From Paracoccus beibuensis (GTDB lineage: Bacteria > Pseudomonadota > Alphaproteobacteria > Rhodobacterales > Rhodobacteraceae): 62,353 nt of DNA. A program made the position numbers and the translations under genes. Positions 36,135 through 46,285 of this stretch are shown in pieces. The notes under the pieces were generated by a model. It was given only the letters and a program-made list of their open reading frames with translations. It was not told the origin of the DNA and made no database searches. Where the stretch lies: contig NZ_JAOTBD010000021.1 of assembly GCF_026162625.1 (NCBI RefSeq), positions 1 to 62,353 of the forward strand, read 5' to 3'. The stretch's first letter is position 1; every line of letters starts with the position of its first letter.

Positions 36135-36866
36135 CTAGCGGCCGTTGCGGTGGGCATAGAGCGCGTTTGAACGGTCCAGGTGCGCCTGCATCGCGGCCAC
36201 GGCGCCATCGGCGTCGCGGGCCTCGATCAGGTCTACGATGTGGTCATGCTCGCTCAGCGTGATGTCCTCGTTGCCGGACCAGTGCAGCAGGACACCGTGA
36301 TAACGGAACAGCCAGCGCAGCATGGCCTGACTTGTCGCCATCAGGATCGGGTTTGCCGACACCGCGGCGATGCGGCCGTGAAAGGCGATGTCCAGCGTCA
36401 CGAACTCCTCGGCATCGCCGACGCAGGCGCGCTGGCGCGCGATCAGCTGGCGCAGGTCGGCCAGATCGCGGGTCGAGGCATTCTCGGCCGCGACGCGGAC
36501 AAGGCCGCTTTCGAACATGCGGCGCGCCTCTTTCAGATGCTCCAGCTGGCCGGGTTCCGACGACAGCAGCATCCGCGCCACGTCGTCGACACGGCTGAGG
36601 ACGCTGCCCGCGCTCAGTTCGTTCACGCGGCTGCGTTCGCCGTGGCTGATCGTGATCAACCCCATCGTGTGCATGTGCTGCAACGCCTCGCGCACGGCGG
36701 GACGGCCAACGCCGAACCGCTCCATCAGGTCGCGTTCGGACGGCATGGGCGAGCCGGGGGGCAGCTCTCCGCTGGCCATCATCTCGCGCAGACGCTCGAA
36801 CACCTGGTCGGACAGCTTGCGCCGCACGATCCTGTCGGCGCCGACGGCCGGGTCATCCTTCTTCAT
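36135..36866 (-). CDS. FadR-subfamily GntR regulator, NanR-like; probable D-apiose cluster regulator
   Basis: A 243-residue regulator with an N-terminal winged HTH (SDQVFERLREMMASGELPPGSPMPSERDLMERFGVGRPAVREAL, about 18-61) and a C-terminal FCD ligand domain with metal-binding histidines (DIAFHGRIA and HDHIVDLIEA). The segment GLITISHGERSRVNEL is very like NanR. The start at 36866 is chosen because it begins the conserved part; the frame continues upstream into the apnL end. It is the last gene of the minus-strand run of D-apiose genes, 29 bp after apnL. The repeated GGTATGATGAG elements in that cluster resemble the GGTATA units bound by E. coli NanR, making this protein the likely binder. 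Confidence 0.85.
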   Translation of the reverse strand: MKKDDPAVGADRIVRRKLSDQVFERLREMMASGELPPGSPMPSERDLMERFGVGRPAVREALQHMHTMGLITISHGERSRVNELSAGSVLSRVDDVARMLLSSEPGQLEHLKEARRMFESGLVRVAAENASTRDLADLRQLIARQRACVGDAEEFVTLDIAFHGRIAAVSANPILMATSQAMLRWLFRYHGVLLHWSGNEDITLSEHDHIVDLIEARDADGAVAAMQAHLDRSNALYAHRNGR

Positions 36867-36895
36867 CGCGGCTCCACCGTTTGGTCGATCAAGCC

Positions 36896-38671
36896 CTAGG
36901 CGCAGTCGGGGCCGGAGGCAATTCGTTCGCGCCATTCGAAGGCATCCAGCGTGCCGCCATCGGGTAACGGCGCCGAGCGGGGAAGCAGGTTCGTCACCAT
37001 CGCGTAGTCCGCCAGCTCCAGCGTTGCCAAGCCGTCCCGGATGGTTGCCTGCCCGACGGTCGCACCCGCCAGGCCCGAAAGCGCGGCGACCACGGCCGCA
37101 ACGGGACGCAAGCTGCCGTCATCCCTGACCAGGCCCCGCGGACCGTAGAGCGATGCAGGCGTCCAGACAGCCAGCTCCGACGGCGCCAGGGCGGTGGCCA
37201 GTCCGCAGGTCCAGGCCGCGGCAAAGGTGCCGTCCTGGCGCGGGTCTTCAGCCGCCATGGGTGTGCGCAGGCGGTCCGGGTTCGGGATCGTGCGGCTGCC
37301 ATAGGGGTTCTGGCGCATGGCAATGGTCGAGGGGCCAAGCCGGTATTCCGCCGCCCCCGCGATCACCCGGCCCGAAGTCAGGATGTGCGGCACCGTCTCC
37401 AGCGTCTCGATGACCGACACGTCGTCTGCGGCATGGACGATGGGGCAGAAGCCGTGGGTCACGAAGTCCAGCATCTCGACCGGGGGTCGTTTGCGGTTCA
37501 GTTCGGGAAAGAAGCTGGCAACGCCACCGCCCAGGGGCAGGTCCGGGAAGGCCATGCGTGCGGCGGCATGGATCTGCCTCAGCGGCGGACAGGGCGGCCA
37601 GTCGGACCCCGGCGGGGTCGATTGCCGATCCACCGCCGGCGTGACCATGACGGACGCTGCCCGCAATCCGGATGCTGTCAGCGCGTCGGCATAAGCCTTG
37701 AACTCGGCCTCCAGGTCGCCGTCCGGCGGGCAGGCAGCCACAAGCTCCAGGTCGAAGACGATCTGCATCGCCTGCGCCTGCAGGGCGGCAAAGCTGCGCA
37801 GGTCGGCGGCGATGTTGCCCGCGCTGGCGTCGAGGTGGCAGAGCAACCGCTGCGGCGCGATGCGGTGCAGGTGGCTGGGGTCGCCTGCGGCTCGGACAGC
37901 GTCGGCGGCGGTGATCAGCAGGGCAGTTTGCGGAAACCGGGCGGGGCGCGGTTCTACAGGTGGTGCGGCGGGGCGCGTTGCGTCCTGATGTTGCCAGCGG
38001 ATGCTGACCGCCTGCTCCAGCCGCGCACCATCGGGCAGCGCATAGGGCCACGGCAGGGCCAGCGGGCGGTTGTAGGTCTTGAAGGACGCGTCGCCCCATT
38101 GGCGCTGGTCCTCCATCTCGAAGACGTCGCCCGCGAAGCGGCAGGAGACGCGCCACGGGCCGGCCTGATGCGTCAGCGCCGCGATGTCCATGAACGGCTG
38201 CCATGGGGCGATCAGGTCGGGGAAATGGCCATTGGTCCGGCCGCCGTCCGGGTGATCGACCTGCACCGGGGCGCCCGCCACGCCGTTGATCGGATGGAGG
38301 ACGGTGAACCCCGCGCGGTTCGTCAGGACCTCGCCCTTGGACACGGCGGATGCTGTCGCGTCGCAGCCGCTTGCGGTCAGCAGCAGCGTGACGTCGGCCA
38401 CCAGCCGTTCACCCATGTCGAACGTGGCGCGATAGGTGACGCGAGTCCTCGGACCGGTTTCCTCGATACGCAGATCGCTGATGCGGGCAGGGACGGTGCC
38501 CCAGTCGCTGTCGCGGACCAGAAAGGCGATGCTGCGGATCGCCTCGTGCCCGTCGATGCGCAGGTGGCGCAGCTGGCCGTCCTCCAGCGTGACCTCGGCC
38601 GGGCCGCAGGTCAGGCGGCGGCCCGCGCGCGGGGGCTCGTCCGTGCCGTAAAGCGCGCGCAGGTCCGTCAT
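36896..38671 (-). CDS. apnL: D-apionate lactonase
   Basis: A 591-residue cytoplasmic protein matching the ApnL type described in bacterial D-apiose pathways. It has a beta-rich N-terminal part (about 1-230, with HPINGVAGAPVQVDHPDG and DQRQWGDASFKTYNRPLALPWPY), a central TIM-barrel-like part (FPELNRKRPP, VTHGFCPIVHAADD) and a short C-terminal beta domain. It opens D-apionolactone to D-apionate after ApsD oxidises D-apiose. The ATG overlaps the apsD stop (ATGA). Assignment rests on family resemblance plus the complete set of pathway neighbours; I see no better family. Confidence 0.85.
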   Translation of the reverse strand: MTDLRALYGTDEPPRAGRRLTCGPAEVTLEDGQLRHLRIDGHEAIRSIAFLVRDSDWGTVPARISDLRIEETGPRTRVTYRATFDMGERLVADVTLLLTASGCDATASAVSKGEVLTNRAGFTVLHPINGVAGAPVQVDHPDGGRTNGHFPDLIAPWQPFMDIAALTHQAGPWRVSCRFAGDVFEMEDQRQWGDASFKTYNRPLALPWPYALPDGARLEQAVSIRWQHQDATRPAAPPVEPRPARFPQTALLITAADAVRAAGDPSHLHRIAPQRLLCHLDASAGNIAADLRSFAALQAQAMQIVFDLELVAACPPDGDLEAEFKAYADALTASGLRAASVMVTPAVDRQSTPPGSDWPPCPPLRQIHAAARMAFPDLPLGGGVASFFPELNRKRPPVEMLDFVTHGFCPIVHAADDVSVIETLETVPHILTSGRVIAGAAEYRLGPSTIAMRQNPYGSRTIPNPDRLRTPMAAEDPRQDGTFAAAWTCGLATALAPSELAVWTPASLYGPRGLVRDDGSLRPVAAVVAALSGLAGATVGQATIRDGLATLELADYAMVTNLLPRSAPLPDGGTLDAFEWRERIASGPDCA

Positions 38672-39678
38672 GCCATTTCGATCCGGCTTCCGTCGCGGGC
38701 CGAGGCATACGCGGCCTCTACAAGTGCCAGCGTCCGAAGGTTGTCGCGCCCCGATGTTTCGGGCTCGCGCCCCTCGCGCAGGCAGTCGACGAAGTGCTGC
38801 TGGATGATCTGGACGCTTTCCTGGATGTTGTGCCAGGGCCGCTCGGCCCAGGGCAGCAGCGGCGGGGCGACGTCGCGCGCATCCTCTCCGTCACGCTGAA
38901 TGATCAGGCGGTAGCCCGCGTCCAGCCGCAGCGTTCCCTTGTCGCCGTCGATCTCCAGCAGCGTCTCGGGGAAGGTCTCGGGCGTCCGGCGGGTGGCATA
39001 GGAACAGTCCACGATCGAGGTCACGCCGGATGCGTGGTCCAGCAGCATCGTCGCCACGTCCTCTCCGCGGATCGCCGGGTTGATCCGCGCGGTGCTGGCC
39101 GACAGGCGCGTCACGTCGCCGAAGAGCGCGCGGGCGATGTCCAGGATGTGGATGCCCAAGTCCTGGATGATGAAGCGTTCATCCGTGGCCAGATAGGGCT
39201 GACCCGAGAACACGTCATAGCCTGACCGGAAGCTGACGCGCCCGAAGAACGGCCGGCCGATGGCGCCGCTGCGCAAGGCGTCGATGGCGGCGCGGACGGC
39301 AGATTGCCAGCGGAAGTTCTCGTGCACCATCAGGACGCGGCCCGCATCCTGCATCGCGGTGACCATGGCGCGGGCATCGTCCATCGTCTCGGCAAAGGGT
39401 TTCTGGCAAATGGCATGGACGCCCGCCCGCGCCGCCGCCTCGACCAGCGGGCGGTGCGAGGCGACGGTCGTGGCGATGTCCACGATGTCCAGATCCTCGG
39501 CCGCCAGCATGTCGTCGGCATCGGCATAGCTGCGGGCGATGCCAAAACGTTCGGCCGTTGCCTGCCGGCGCCCCTCGTCCGGGTCGCAGACGGCGGTGAC
39601 GGTAACGCCCTCGATGGACTGCCAGGCATGCATCTGGTTCTGGGCGAAAAAGCCGCAACCGATCAGGGCAACCTTCAT
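38668..39678 (-). CDS. apsD: D-apiose dehydrogenase (Gfo/Idh/MocA family)
   Basis: A 336-residue NAD-dependent dehydrogenase. Rossmann motif ALIGCGFFAQNQMHAW; catalytic lysine in HAICQKPFAETMDDA (usual EKP is QKP here, as in the ApsD group); FIIQDLGIHILDIARALFGDV carries the active-site histidine region. It oxidises D-apiose at C1 to D-apionolactone. The start at 39678 has GGAGCG upstream, and a much longer frame reading into the permease gene is rejected. It is two bases after the permease gene and overlaps apnL. The family alone does not fix the substrate; the neighbours do. Confidence 0.87.
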   Translation of the reverse strand: MKVALIGCGFFAQNQMHAWQSIEGVTVTAVCDPDEGRRQATAERFGIARSYADADDMLAAEDLDIVDIATTVASHRPLVEAAARAGVHAICQKPFAETMDDARAMVTAMQDAGRVLMVHENFRWQSAVRAAIDALRSGAIGRPFFGRVSFRSGYDVFSGQPYLATDERFIIQDLGIHILDIARALFGDVTRLSASTARINPAIRGEDVATMLLDHASGVTSIVDCSYATRRTPETFPETLLEIDGDKGTLRLDAGYRLIIQRDGEDARDVAPPLLPWAERPWHNIQESVQIIQQHFVDCLREGREPETSGRDNLRTLALVEAAYASARDGSRIEMA

Positions 39679-39680
39679 CC

Positions 39681-40739
39681 TTACGCTCCTGCCTCGGCCT
39701 GCAGCGCGACGCGGGCCTGAAGTTTCTGCTGCGCCTGATCGACCACGACCGCGGCGATGATGACAAGGCCCTTGATGACCGTCTGCCAGAAGGACGACAC
39801 GCCCATCATCACCAGGCCGTCCGACAGCACGCCGATCACGAAGGCGCCGACGATGGTGCCGCCGATCCGTCCCCGCCCGCCCGACATCGAGGTGCCGCCA
39901 AGCACCGCTGCGGCAATGGCGTTCAGCTCGAACGACTGGCCCGTGGCGGGGTGCGCCGCGACCAGCTGCGACGAGATGATCAGACCGACCAGCGCCGCGC
40001 ACAGCCCGCTGAACATGTACACGAACATCTTGATCCAGTTGACCCGGACACCCGACAGCGCCGCACCGCGTTCGTTCCCGCCGACCGCGTAGATATAGCG
40101 ACCAAGCGGCGTGCGGCGCGCGACATAGGCGGCGACCACCGCCACGGCGATCAGCATCCAGATGGAGACCGGCAGCCCCAGGAACGTCCCGGCCCCGATC
40201 AGGCGAAAGCTGTCGGAGCCGTATTCGGCATTGCCGGTCAGGTTCGGGAATGTGCGCCCGTCCGAAAACAGCATCGCCGCGCCCCGGCAGACGTAAAGCG
40301 TGCCAAGCGTCGCGATGAAAGGCGCGACATTCAGCCGCGTGATCAGAACGCCGTTGACGGCACCGATGGCGATGCCGACGACCATGACGATCAGGCATAT
40401 CTCGACCGTGTTGAACTGGATCGACCAGCCGAGCCCGACGTCGATGCCGTTCAGGATCAGCCAGCCCGCGACCATCCCGCACAGCCCGACGATCGAGCCC
40501 ACCGACAGGTCGATCCCGCCCGAGATGATCACGAAGGTCATCCCGATGGCCAGAAAGGCGTTCAGCGCCACGTGCTTGGACATGATCACCATGTTCGCCG
40601 TGGACAGGAAGTTCGGCGCGGCAAAGGCGAAGAAGGCAAAGACCAGGATCAGCGCGATGAAAGTCCGCGCCTTCAGCAGCACCAGCAGCGCCTGCGTGGA
40701 TGACGGGCCGCTGCGGGCCGGGGTTGCGACGTCGCTCAT
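39681..40739 (-). CDS. D-apiose ABC transporter permease (RbsC-like)
   Basis: A 352-residue BPD_transp_2 permease. Family segments: AIGMTFVIISGGIDLSVGSIVGLCGM, VAPFIATLGTLYVCRGAAML, YAVGGNERGAALSGVRVNWIK and LGGTSMSGGRGRIGGTIVGAF. The only permease of this system, so presumably a homodimer. Its ATG overlaps the ATPase stop by 4 bp. Confidence 0.93.
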   Translation of the reverse strand: MSDVATPARSGPSSTQALLVLLKARTFIALILVFAFFAFAAPNFLSTANMVIMSKHVALNAFLAIGMTFVIISGGIDLSVGSIVGLCGMVAGWLILNGIDVGLGWSIQFNTVEICLIVMVVGIAIGAVNGVLITRLNVAPFIATLGTLYVCRGAAMLFSDGRTFPNLTGNAEYGSDSFRLIGAGTFLGLPVSIWMLIAVAVVAAYVARRTPLGRYIYAVGGNERGAALSGVRVNWIKMFVYMFSGLCAALVGLIISSQLVAAHPATGQSFELNAIAAAVLGGTSMSGGRGRIGGTIVGAFVIGVLSDGLVMMGVSSFWQTVIKGLVIIAAVVVDQAQQKLQARVALQAEAGA

Positions 40740-42262
40740 GCGGCGGGCTCCTTTTGGTGAAGGGCATGGCCCTTGGCCGATGCGGCGACCACAAGGGTCT
40801 CGGTGGCGTCCTTGCGGTCGAACCGGCCGGTGACGCGGCCGTTCGACATGACGACGATGCGGTCCGACAGGGCCATCAGCTCCTCCAGGTCGGAGGTGAC
40901 GAAGATGATCCCCAGCCCCTCGGCGGCCAGGTCGCGCATGACGCGGAACACCTCGGCCTTGGCGCCGATGTCGATGCCGCGCGACGGCTCGTCCATCAGC
41001 AGCACGCGGGGCTTGGTCATCAGGGCCTTGCCGATGACGACCTTCTGCTGGTTGCCGCCCGACAGGCTGGAGACCGGGTTTTCCATCGAGGCGATCTTGA
41101 CCGTCAGGCGGCGCACGAAATCGGCCACGGTGCGACGCTCGGCGCCCAGATTCATGTGAATGCCGGTGGTGACGCGGTCCAGCGAGGAGAGGGTCATGTT
41201 CTCGCGAATCGAGAGGATCTGGACAAGACCGTCATTCTTGCGATCCTCGGGGATCAGGGCGATGCCCTGGGCGATGCGCCCCGCGACGCTGCGCGATTTC
41301 AGCGGGCGGTCCTCGACGAACATGCGGCCGGTGGCATGGGGATGGCGGCCGATGACGCATTCCAGGAACTCGGTCCGGCCGGCGCCCATCAGGCCATAGA
41401 TGCCCAGGATCTCTCCGGCGCGCAGTGACAGGCTGACATGGTCGACGACCATGCCGCCCGCGCGGGGCAGGCAGACCTCCTCGGCGCGGAAGACCTCGGG
41501 GCCGAAGGGGTGGTCGGTGGCCTTGGCGTAATCCTTGCTGGCTTCTCCGATCATGCTTTCCACGATCCAGGGCAGATCAACGCCGTCCATGGTGCGGGCA
41601 CCGGTGATGCGCCCGTCGCGCAGGACCGTGATGTGGTCGCCGATCCGCAGCAGTTCTTCAAGCCGGTGAGAGATATAGACGATGCCCACGCCCTGACGGC
41701 GCAGGTCGTCGATGACGCGGAACAGGATCTCGACCTCGGCGGCGGACAGGGCGCTGGTCGGTTCGTCCAGAATCAGGATGCGGGCATGCTGCGCCAGGCT
41801 TTTCGCGATCTCGACGATCTGCTGCTGGCCGACGCGCAGGTCGCCCAGCAGCGTGTCCGGGTCGATGTCCTGTTCCAGCCGCGCCATCAGCGCCCGGGTC
41901 TCGCGGCGCTGCGCGGCCATGTCGATGTCGACGCCGGCCCGGGTGCGTTCGCGGCCCATGAAAATGTTTTCCGCCACCGTCAGGTTCGGGAACAGGTTCA
42001 GCTCCTGAAACACGATGCCGATGCCGTGGCGGCGGGCGTCGTCGGGGCCGTTGAAATGGACCTCGGCGCCGTCCATCAGGATGCGGCCCTGGGTCAGCTG
42101 CTCGACGCCCGCGATGACCTTCATCATCGTGGATTTTCCAGCACCGTTCTCGCCGATCAGCACGTTGACCGCGCCCATGTGCAGGTCGAAATCGACCGAC
42201 TTCAGCGCCTTGGTGCCGGGATAGACCTTGGTGCCGCCGCGGATCTGCAGGCCCACCGTCAT
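40736..42262 (-). CDS. D-apiose ABC transporter ATPase (RbsA-like)
   Basis: A 508-residue double ATPase. First domain: [16 protein letters not shown], Walker B ILILDEPTSALSAAEV. Second: degenerate P-loop IYGLMGAGRTEFLE, signature [17 protein letters not shown] and Walker B VLLMDEPSRGIDIGAK. It energises the RbsC-like permease. Both ends overlap its neighbours by 4 bp, showing tight coupling with the DUF2291 lipoprotein and permease genes. Confidence 0.95.
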   Translation of the reverse strand: MTVGLQIRGGTKVYPGTKALKSVDFDLHMGAVNVLIGENGAGKSTMMKVIAGVEQLTQGRILMDGAEVHFNGPDDARRHGIGIVFQELNLFPNLTVAENIFMGRERTRAGVDIDMAAQRRETRALMARLEQDIDPDTLLGDLRVGQQQIVEIAKSLAQHARILILDEPTSALSAAEVEILFRVIDDLRRQGVGIVYISHRLEELLRIGDHITVLRDGRITGARTMDGVDLPWIVESMIGEASKDYAKATDHPFGPEVFRAEEVCLPRAGGMVVDHVSLSLRAGEILGIYGLMGAGRTEFLECVIGRHPHATGRMFVEDRPLKSRSVAGRIAQGIALIPEDRKNDGLVQILSIRENMTLSSLDRVTTGIHMNLGAERRTVADFVRRLTVKIASMENPVSSLSGGNQQKVVIGKALMTKPRVLLMDEPSRGIDIGAKAEVFRVMRDLAAEGLGIIFVTSDLEELMALSDRIVVMSNGRVTGRFDRKDATETLVVAASAKGHALHQKEPAA

Positions 42263-42906
42263 GGCGCGACCTCTGACAGGGCAATCGGCACCACGACCCA
42301 GGGCTCGTCCACCGAGGGCAGCGTCATCGCGCCTTCGACGGTGAAGCTGCGGCCGACAAGATTGCCTTCGGGCAGGGCCAGCCGCTGGTGGGCCTGATCG
42401 TTCAGGGCACGGGCCAACTTGGCGAATTCGATCTGGTCGCGGAAGTCGGTGAAGATCAGGAAGTCCAGCGCGTCGCGCAGCGCCGTGCCGCGGATCACCG
42501 GCCCAAGCTGCACGGTCAGGTCGCCCTGCCCGTCGCCGTTGCTGTCCAGCACCATGCTGGCCGCGCGGGATTCGCGGTCGGCCTCGACCACCTGCCCCTC
42601 GGCCCGCAGGACAAAGTTCCAGGGGCTGCCTTCGGACCCAGGGCGGATGCCGTGGGCTGTCCCGGCGGTGTCCAGCCCATCGGCCAGCGCGGCCCGCAGG
42701 GTGGCGGCATCGACGACATGGTCCTGCACATAGGCCGGCAGACGCTCGTCGAAGATCTGGGCCGCCTGCAGCGCCATGCGCTGGTCGTCATCCATGGGCG
42801 CTGCGGCCGCGTCGCTTTCGGGATCGGGGTTCGGCACGATCTTGCAGCCGGGCAGCAGGGCACAGGCCAGCGCACCGGCCACAAGGGCGGTTCTTGCAGG
42901 GGTCAT
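42259..42906 (-). CDS. DUF2291 lipoprotein associated with sugar ABC transporter
   Basis: A 215-residue protein with a lipoprotein signal peptide, lipobox LLPGC at residues 17-21. The DUF2291 domain follows, with GSPWNFVLRAEGQVVEADRES, IRGTALRDALDFLIFTDFRDQIEFAKLARALN and PEGNLVGRSFTVEGA. Its role is not established; the family recurs in operons with RbsABC-type transporters, so it is probably an accessory protein in the periplasm. It lies between the binding-protein gene, from which it is separated by a terminator-like hairpin, and the ATPase gene, with which it overlaps. Confidence 0.9.
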   Translation of the reverse strand: MTPARTALVAGALACALLPGCKIVPNPDPESDAAAAPMDDDQRMALQAAQIFDERLPAYVQDHVVDAATLRAALADGLDTAGTAHGIRPGSEGSPWNFVLRAEGQVVEADRESRAASMVLDSNGDGQGDLTVQLGPVIRGTALRDALDFLIFTDFRDQIEFAKLARALNDQAHQRLALPEGNLVGRSFTVEGAMTLPSVDEPWVVVPIALSEVAP

Positions 42907-42919
42907 CCATCGCTCCTGG

Positions 42920-42945
42920 AAAAAGGGACCCGGCGCACCGGGTCC
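42920..42945 (-). terminator. Terminator/attenuator after the D-apiose binding-protein gene
   Basis: Minus-strand stem GGACCCGG-TGCG-CCGGGTCC followed by CTTTTT, a proper intrinsic terminator, placed seven bases after the binding-protein stop and before the DUF2291 gene. It probably ends most transcripts after the binding-protein gene, with readthrough giving lower expression of the transporter and catabolic genes. Confidence 0.75.
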
Positions 42946-42952
42946 TTGGGCG

Positions 42953-43963
<1,011 letters not shown>

Positions 43964-43974
43964 TCATGTCAACA

Positions 43975-43985
43975 GGTATGATGAG
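43975..43985. promoter_or_regulatory. Repeated element GGTATGATGAG upstream of the D-apiose transporter operon
   Basis: GGTATGATGAG lies 80 bp upstream of the binding-protein ATG, between it and apnO. The identical 11-mer occurs again at 44862-44872 in the apnO-oiaK divergent region. It resembles the GGTAT half-sites used by NanR/UxuR-type GntR regulators, and a FadR-type GntR gene ends this operon. Confidence 0.6.
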
Positions 43986-44000
43986 GTGACGTTCCAGCCG

Positions 44001-44831
44001 TCAGGTGATCCGCTCGATGCTGGCGGCGATCTCGTCCCATTCGAAGACACGCTTCCAGTCGTCGCGCATCAGCATCGGCTTGCCAAACTCGATGGCCTTG
44101 TTGCAGGCATCGGAAAACGCCCCCTCCCGCTCTTCGAACAGCACTGCGCCCAGGATGTTCATGTGGCCCAGCAGGAAGTCACGAGCGCATTCATGGCTGA
44201 CGCCGCTGCGGCGCACGGTTTCGTCCAGCGCCTCGCGCATCACCGACAGAAGCGAGGCGCAGACGGTCTCCGACAGTCCCGGCTCCAGCATCGCCATCTG
44301 CTTCACCGTGACTTCATAGCTGCGGGTGACGGGGGCATAGATTGCGCGGGCGACCCGGTCGCCAAGCTGATAATGTTCGCGCGGACCCTGCATCAGCGCA
44401 TTGACCACGCCCTGCTTCGCCGCAACGCCGCCGAAATGGTCGGCGCGGCCTTCGGGCGTGTCTTCATCATTGAAGATCGGCGGGTGGCAGGGGTGGGTCA
44501 CGAAGTAGGTGACATCGTCGCGTTCCGGCAGATGGCCCGCGAAGGGCGCCGCCGCGTCCAGCACCACGACCATGGTGCCGGGCGCAAGCGTCGGCACCAC
44601 CGCTGCGGCGACTTTCCCGATCACGGTGTCGGGGACGGCGAGAATGACAACTTCGGCACCCTCGAGCGCCGCGTTCTGGTCGATGCATTCGACGCCTAGC
44701 TCGTCACGCAGGCGGGCGCGGCCGGCCTCCCCGACCTCGACATGCGCCACGTCGAAATCGGTCTTCGCCAGGTTGGTCGCCAGACGCACACCCATCTTGC
44801 CGCCTGCCCCAAGCAGAGCCACCTTGGTCAT
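44001..44831 (-). CDS. apnO: D-apionate oxidoisomerase
   Basis: A 276-residue NAD(P)-binding protein: VALLGAGGKMGVRLATNLAKT at the start, AEVVILAVPDTVIGKVAAAV, and a family-typical HPCHPPIFNDEDTPEGRADHFGG. The C-terminal helical domain resembles those of 6-phosphogluconate-dehydrogenase-like proteins (ARDFLLGHMNILGAVLFEE). This is the ApnO type, which converts D-apionate to 3-oxo-isoapionate, the substrate of the kinase encoded divergently. It lies between two copies of the repeated operator-like element. Confidence 0.87.
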   Translation of the reverse strand: MTKVALLGAGGKMGVRLATNLAKTDFDVAHVEVGEAGRARLRDELGVECIDQNAALEGAEVVILAVPDTVIGKVAAAVVPTLAPGTMVVVLDAAAPFAGHLPERDDVTYFVTHPCHPPIFNDEDTPEGRADHFGGVAAKQGVVNALMQGPREHYQLGDRVARAIYAPVTRSYEVTVKQMAMLEPGLSETVCASLLSVMREALDETVRRSGVSHECARDFLLGHMNILGAVLFEEREGAFSDACNKAIEFGKPMLMRDDWKRVFEWDEIAASIERIT

Positions 44832-44861
44832 CTTTTCGTTTCCTAATCCGGACTTGATACT

Positions 44862-44872
44862 GGTATGATGAG
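44862..44872. promoter_or_regulatory. Second copy of GGTATGATGAG, apnO-oiaK divergent region
   Basis: Exact repeat of the element at 43975-43985, placed 30 bp upstream of the apnO ATG and 42 bp upstream of the oiaK ATG, in an 83-bp AT-richer intergenic segment that must hold both promoters. It is a good candidate operator controlling both directions. Confidence 0.65.
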
Positions 44873-44914
44873 ATGATAAATAAAGTCACATGTCAAGCGG
44901 AACGGAGGAGCCGG

Positions 44915-46285
44915 ATGTCAGAGCCTTGGGTCGCCTGGCTGGGGGATGATTTTACCGGATCGGCCGCCGTGATGGAGGTGCTGCAGTTCGCGGGCCTGCC
45001 CGCGGTGCTGTTCACCGACCTGCCATCGCCTGTTCTGCTGCAGCGGTTCGCGGGCGTGCGCGGGATTGGCATTGCCACGACGGCACGCACGCTGGACCCT
45101 GTCGGGATGGCGGCGACGCTGCCGGATCTGTTTCGGTTCCTGCAGGGATTGAACCCGGCGCTGCTCCATTACAAAATCTGTTCGACCTTCGATTCCGCGC
45201 CCGGGATGGGCTCGATCGGCAAGGCGATCGAGGTCGGGCTGACGGTGCGCCCCGCCGATGCGGTGCCGCTGCTGACTGCCGCGCCGGCGATGCGGCGGTA
45301 CCAGGCCTTCGGGCACCTTTTCGCGGGCGCGCCGGGCGGCGTCTTCCGGCTGGACCGCCATCCGGTGATGGCCCATCACCCCGTCACCCCCATGGCCGAG
45401 GCCGACCTGCTGGCCCACCTGTCGGCGCAGACATCGCTGCCCGGAGCCCTGATCGACCTCGAGGCCTTGGCCGCCGATCCGCAGGCGCGGCTGCGGCAGG
45501 TCGTGGCGGGCGGCGCGCGCATCCTGTCGATCGACTGCATGGACGCGGCCAGCGAGGCCGCTGCCGGTCGGCTCCTCTGGCTGAACCGCCAGCGGATGGG
45601 TCTGGTCGCCGGCAGCCAGGGGATCGAATACGCTCTGATTCGACACTGGCAGGACATCGGTCTGATCCCTGCGCCGCAGCCCGCTGGTTCGGCGGGAGCC
45701 GTGGCGCAGATCGCGGCGGTCTCGGGATCGGTCTCACCGGTGACCGCTTCGCAGCTGGACTGGGCGGGGCGGAACGGCTTCGACCTGCTGCCCTTTGATG
45801 CCCGTGCCGCCTGCGGAAGCGACGCCGACCTTGCGACCGAGGTTGGTCGCGTTGCACGTGGGGCTTTGGCGACTGCCGCGCGGGGCGCCAGCCCGCTGGT
45901 TCATTCGGCCGCGGGAACGGCCGGGCCGCAGGTCGCGGCCTTTCGCGATGCTCTTGCCGCAAGCGGCATGACCCCGACCTCGGCCAACCAGCGCATCGGC
46001 GAGGGGCTGGGCCGCGTCCTGGACGCGGTGCTGCGCGGGTCGGGCATCCGCCGTGCGGTCATCTCGGGCGGCGATACGTCGGGCCATGCGATGCGGCAAC
46101 TGGGCCTGTCGGCGCTGGTCGCAAAGGCGCCCACCATTCCGGGGGCGGCGCTCTGCGAGGGCCATGGCGACGGCACCCACGACGGGCTGGAGATCGCGCT
46201 GAAGGGCGGGCAGATGGGATCCGAGGATTATTTCGGTTGGATCCGCGACGGCGGCGGCCCGCGCCGCGAAAGGGCCGCGGCATGA
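44915..46285 (+). CDS. oiaK: 3-oxo-isoapionate kinase (four-carbon acid sugar kinase family)
   Basis: A 456-residue protein with the two domains of the four-carbon acid sugar kinase family (formerly DUF1537). The N-terminal substrate domain opens VAWLGDDFTGSAAVMEVL, with KICSTFDSAPGMGSIGKAIE. The C-terminal nucleotide domain contains RRAVISGGDTSGHAMRQLG and LCEGHGDGTHDGLEIALKGGQMG. Family members phosphorylate unusual acid sugars; here the substrate should be 3-oxo-isoapionate made by ApnO. GGAGGAG lies four bases before the ATG at 44915; the longer frame from 44873 has no site. It is coupled by ATGA overlap to the RuBisCO-like gene. Confidence 0.88.
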   Translation: MSEPWVAWLGDDFTGSAAVMEVLQFAGLPAVLFTDLPSPVLLQRFAGVRGIGIATTARTLDPVGMAATLPDLFRFLQGLNPALLHYKICSTFDSAPGMGSIGKAIEVGLTVRPADAVPLLTAAPAMRRYQAFGHLFAGAPGGVFRLDRHPVMAHHPVTPMAEADLLAHLSAQTSLPGALIDLEALAADPQARLRQVVAGGARILSIDCMDAASEAAAGRLLWLNRQRMGLVAGSQGIEYALIRHWQDIGLIPAPQPAGSAGAVAQIAAVSGSVSPVTASQLDWAGRNGFDLLPFDARAACGSDADLATEVGRVARGALATAARGASPLVHSAAGTAGPQVAAFRDALAASGMTPTSANQRIGEGLGRVLDAVLRGSGIRRAVISGGDTSGHAMRQLGLSALVAKAPTIPGAALCEGHGDGTHDGLEIALKGGQMGSEDYFGWIRDGGGPRRERAAA

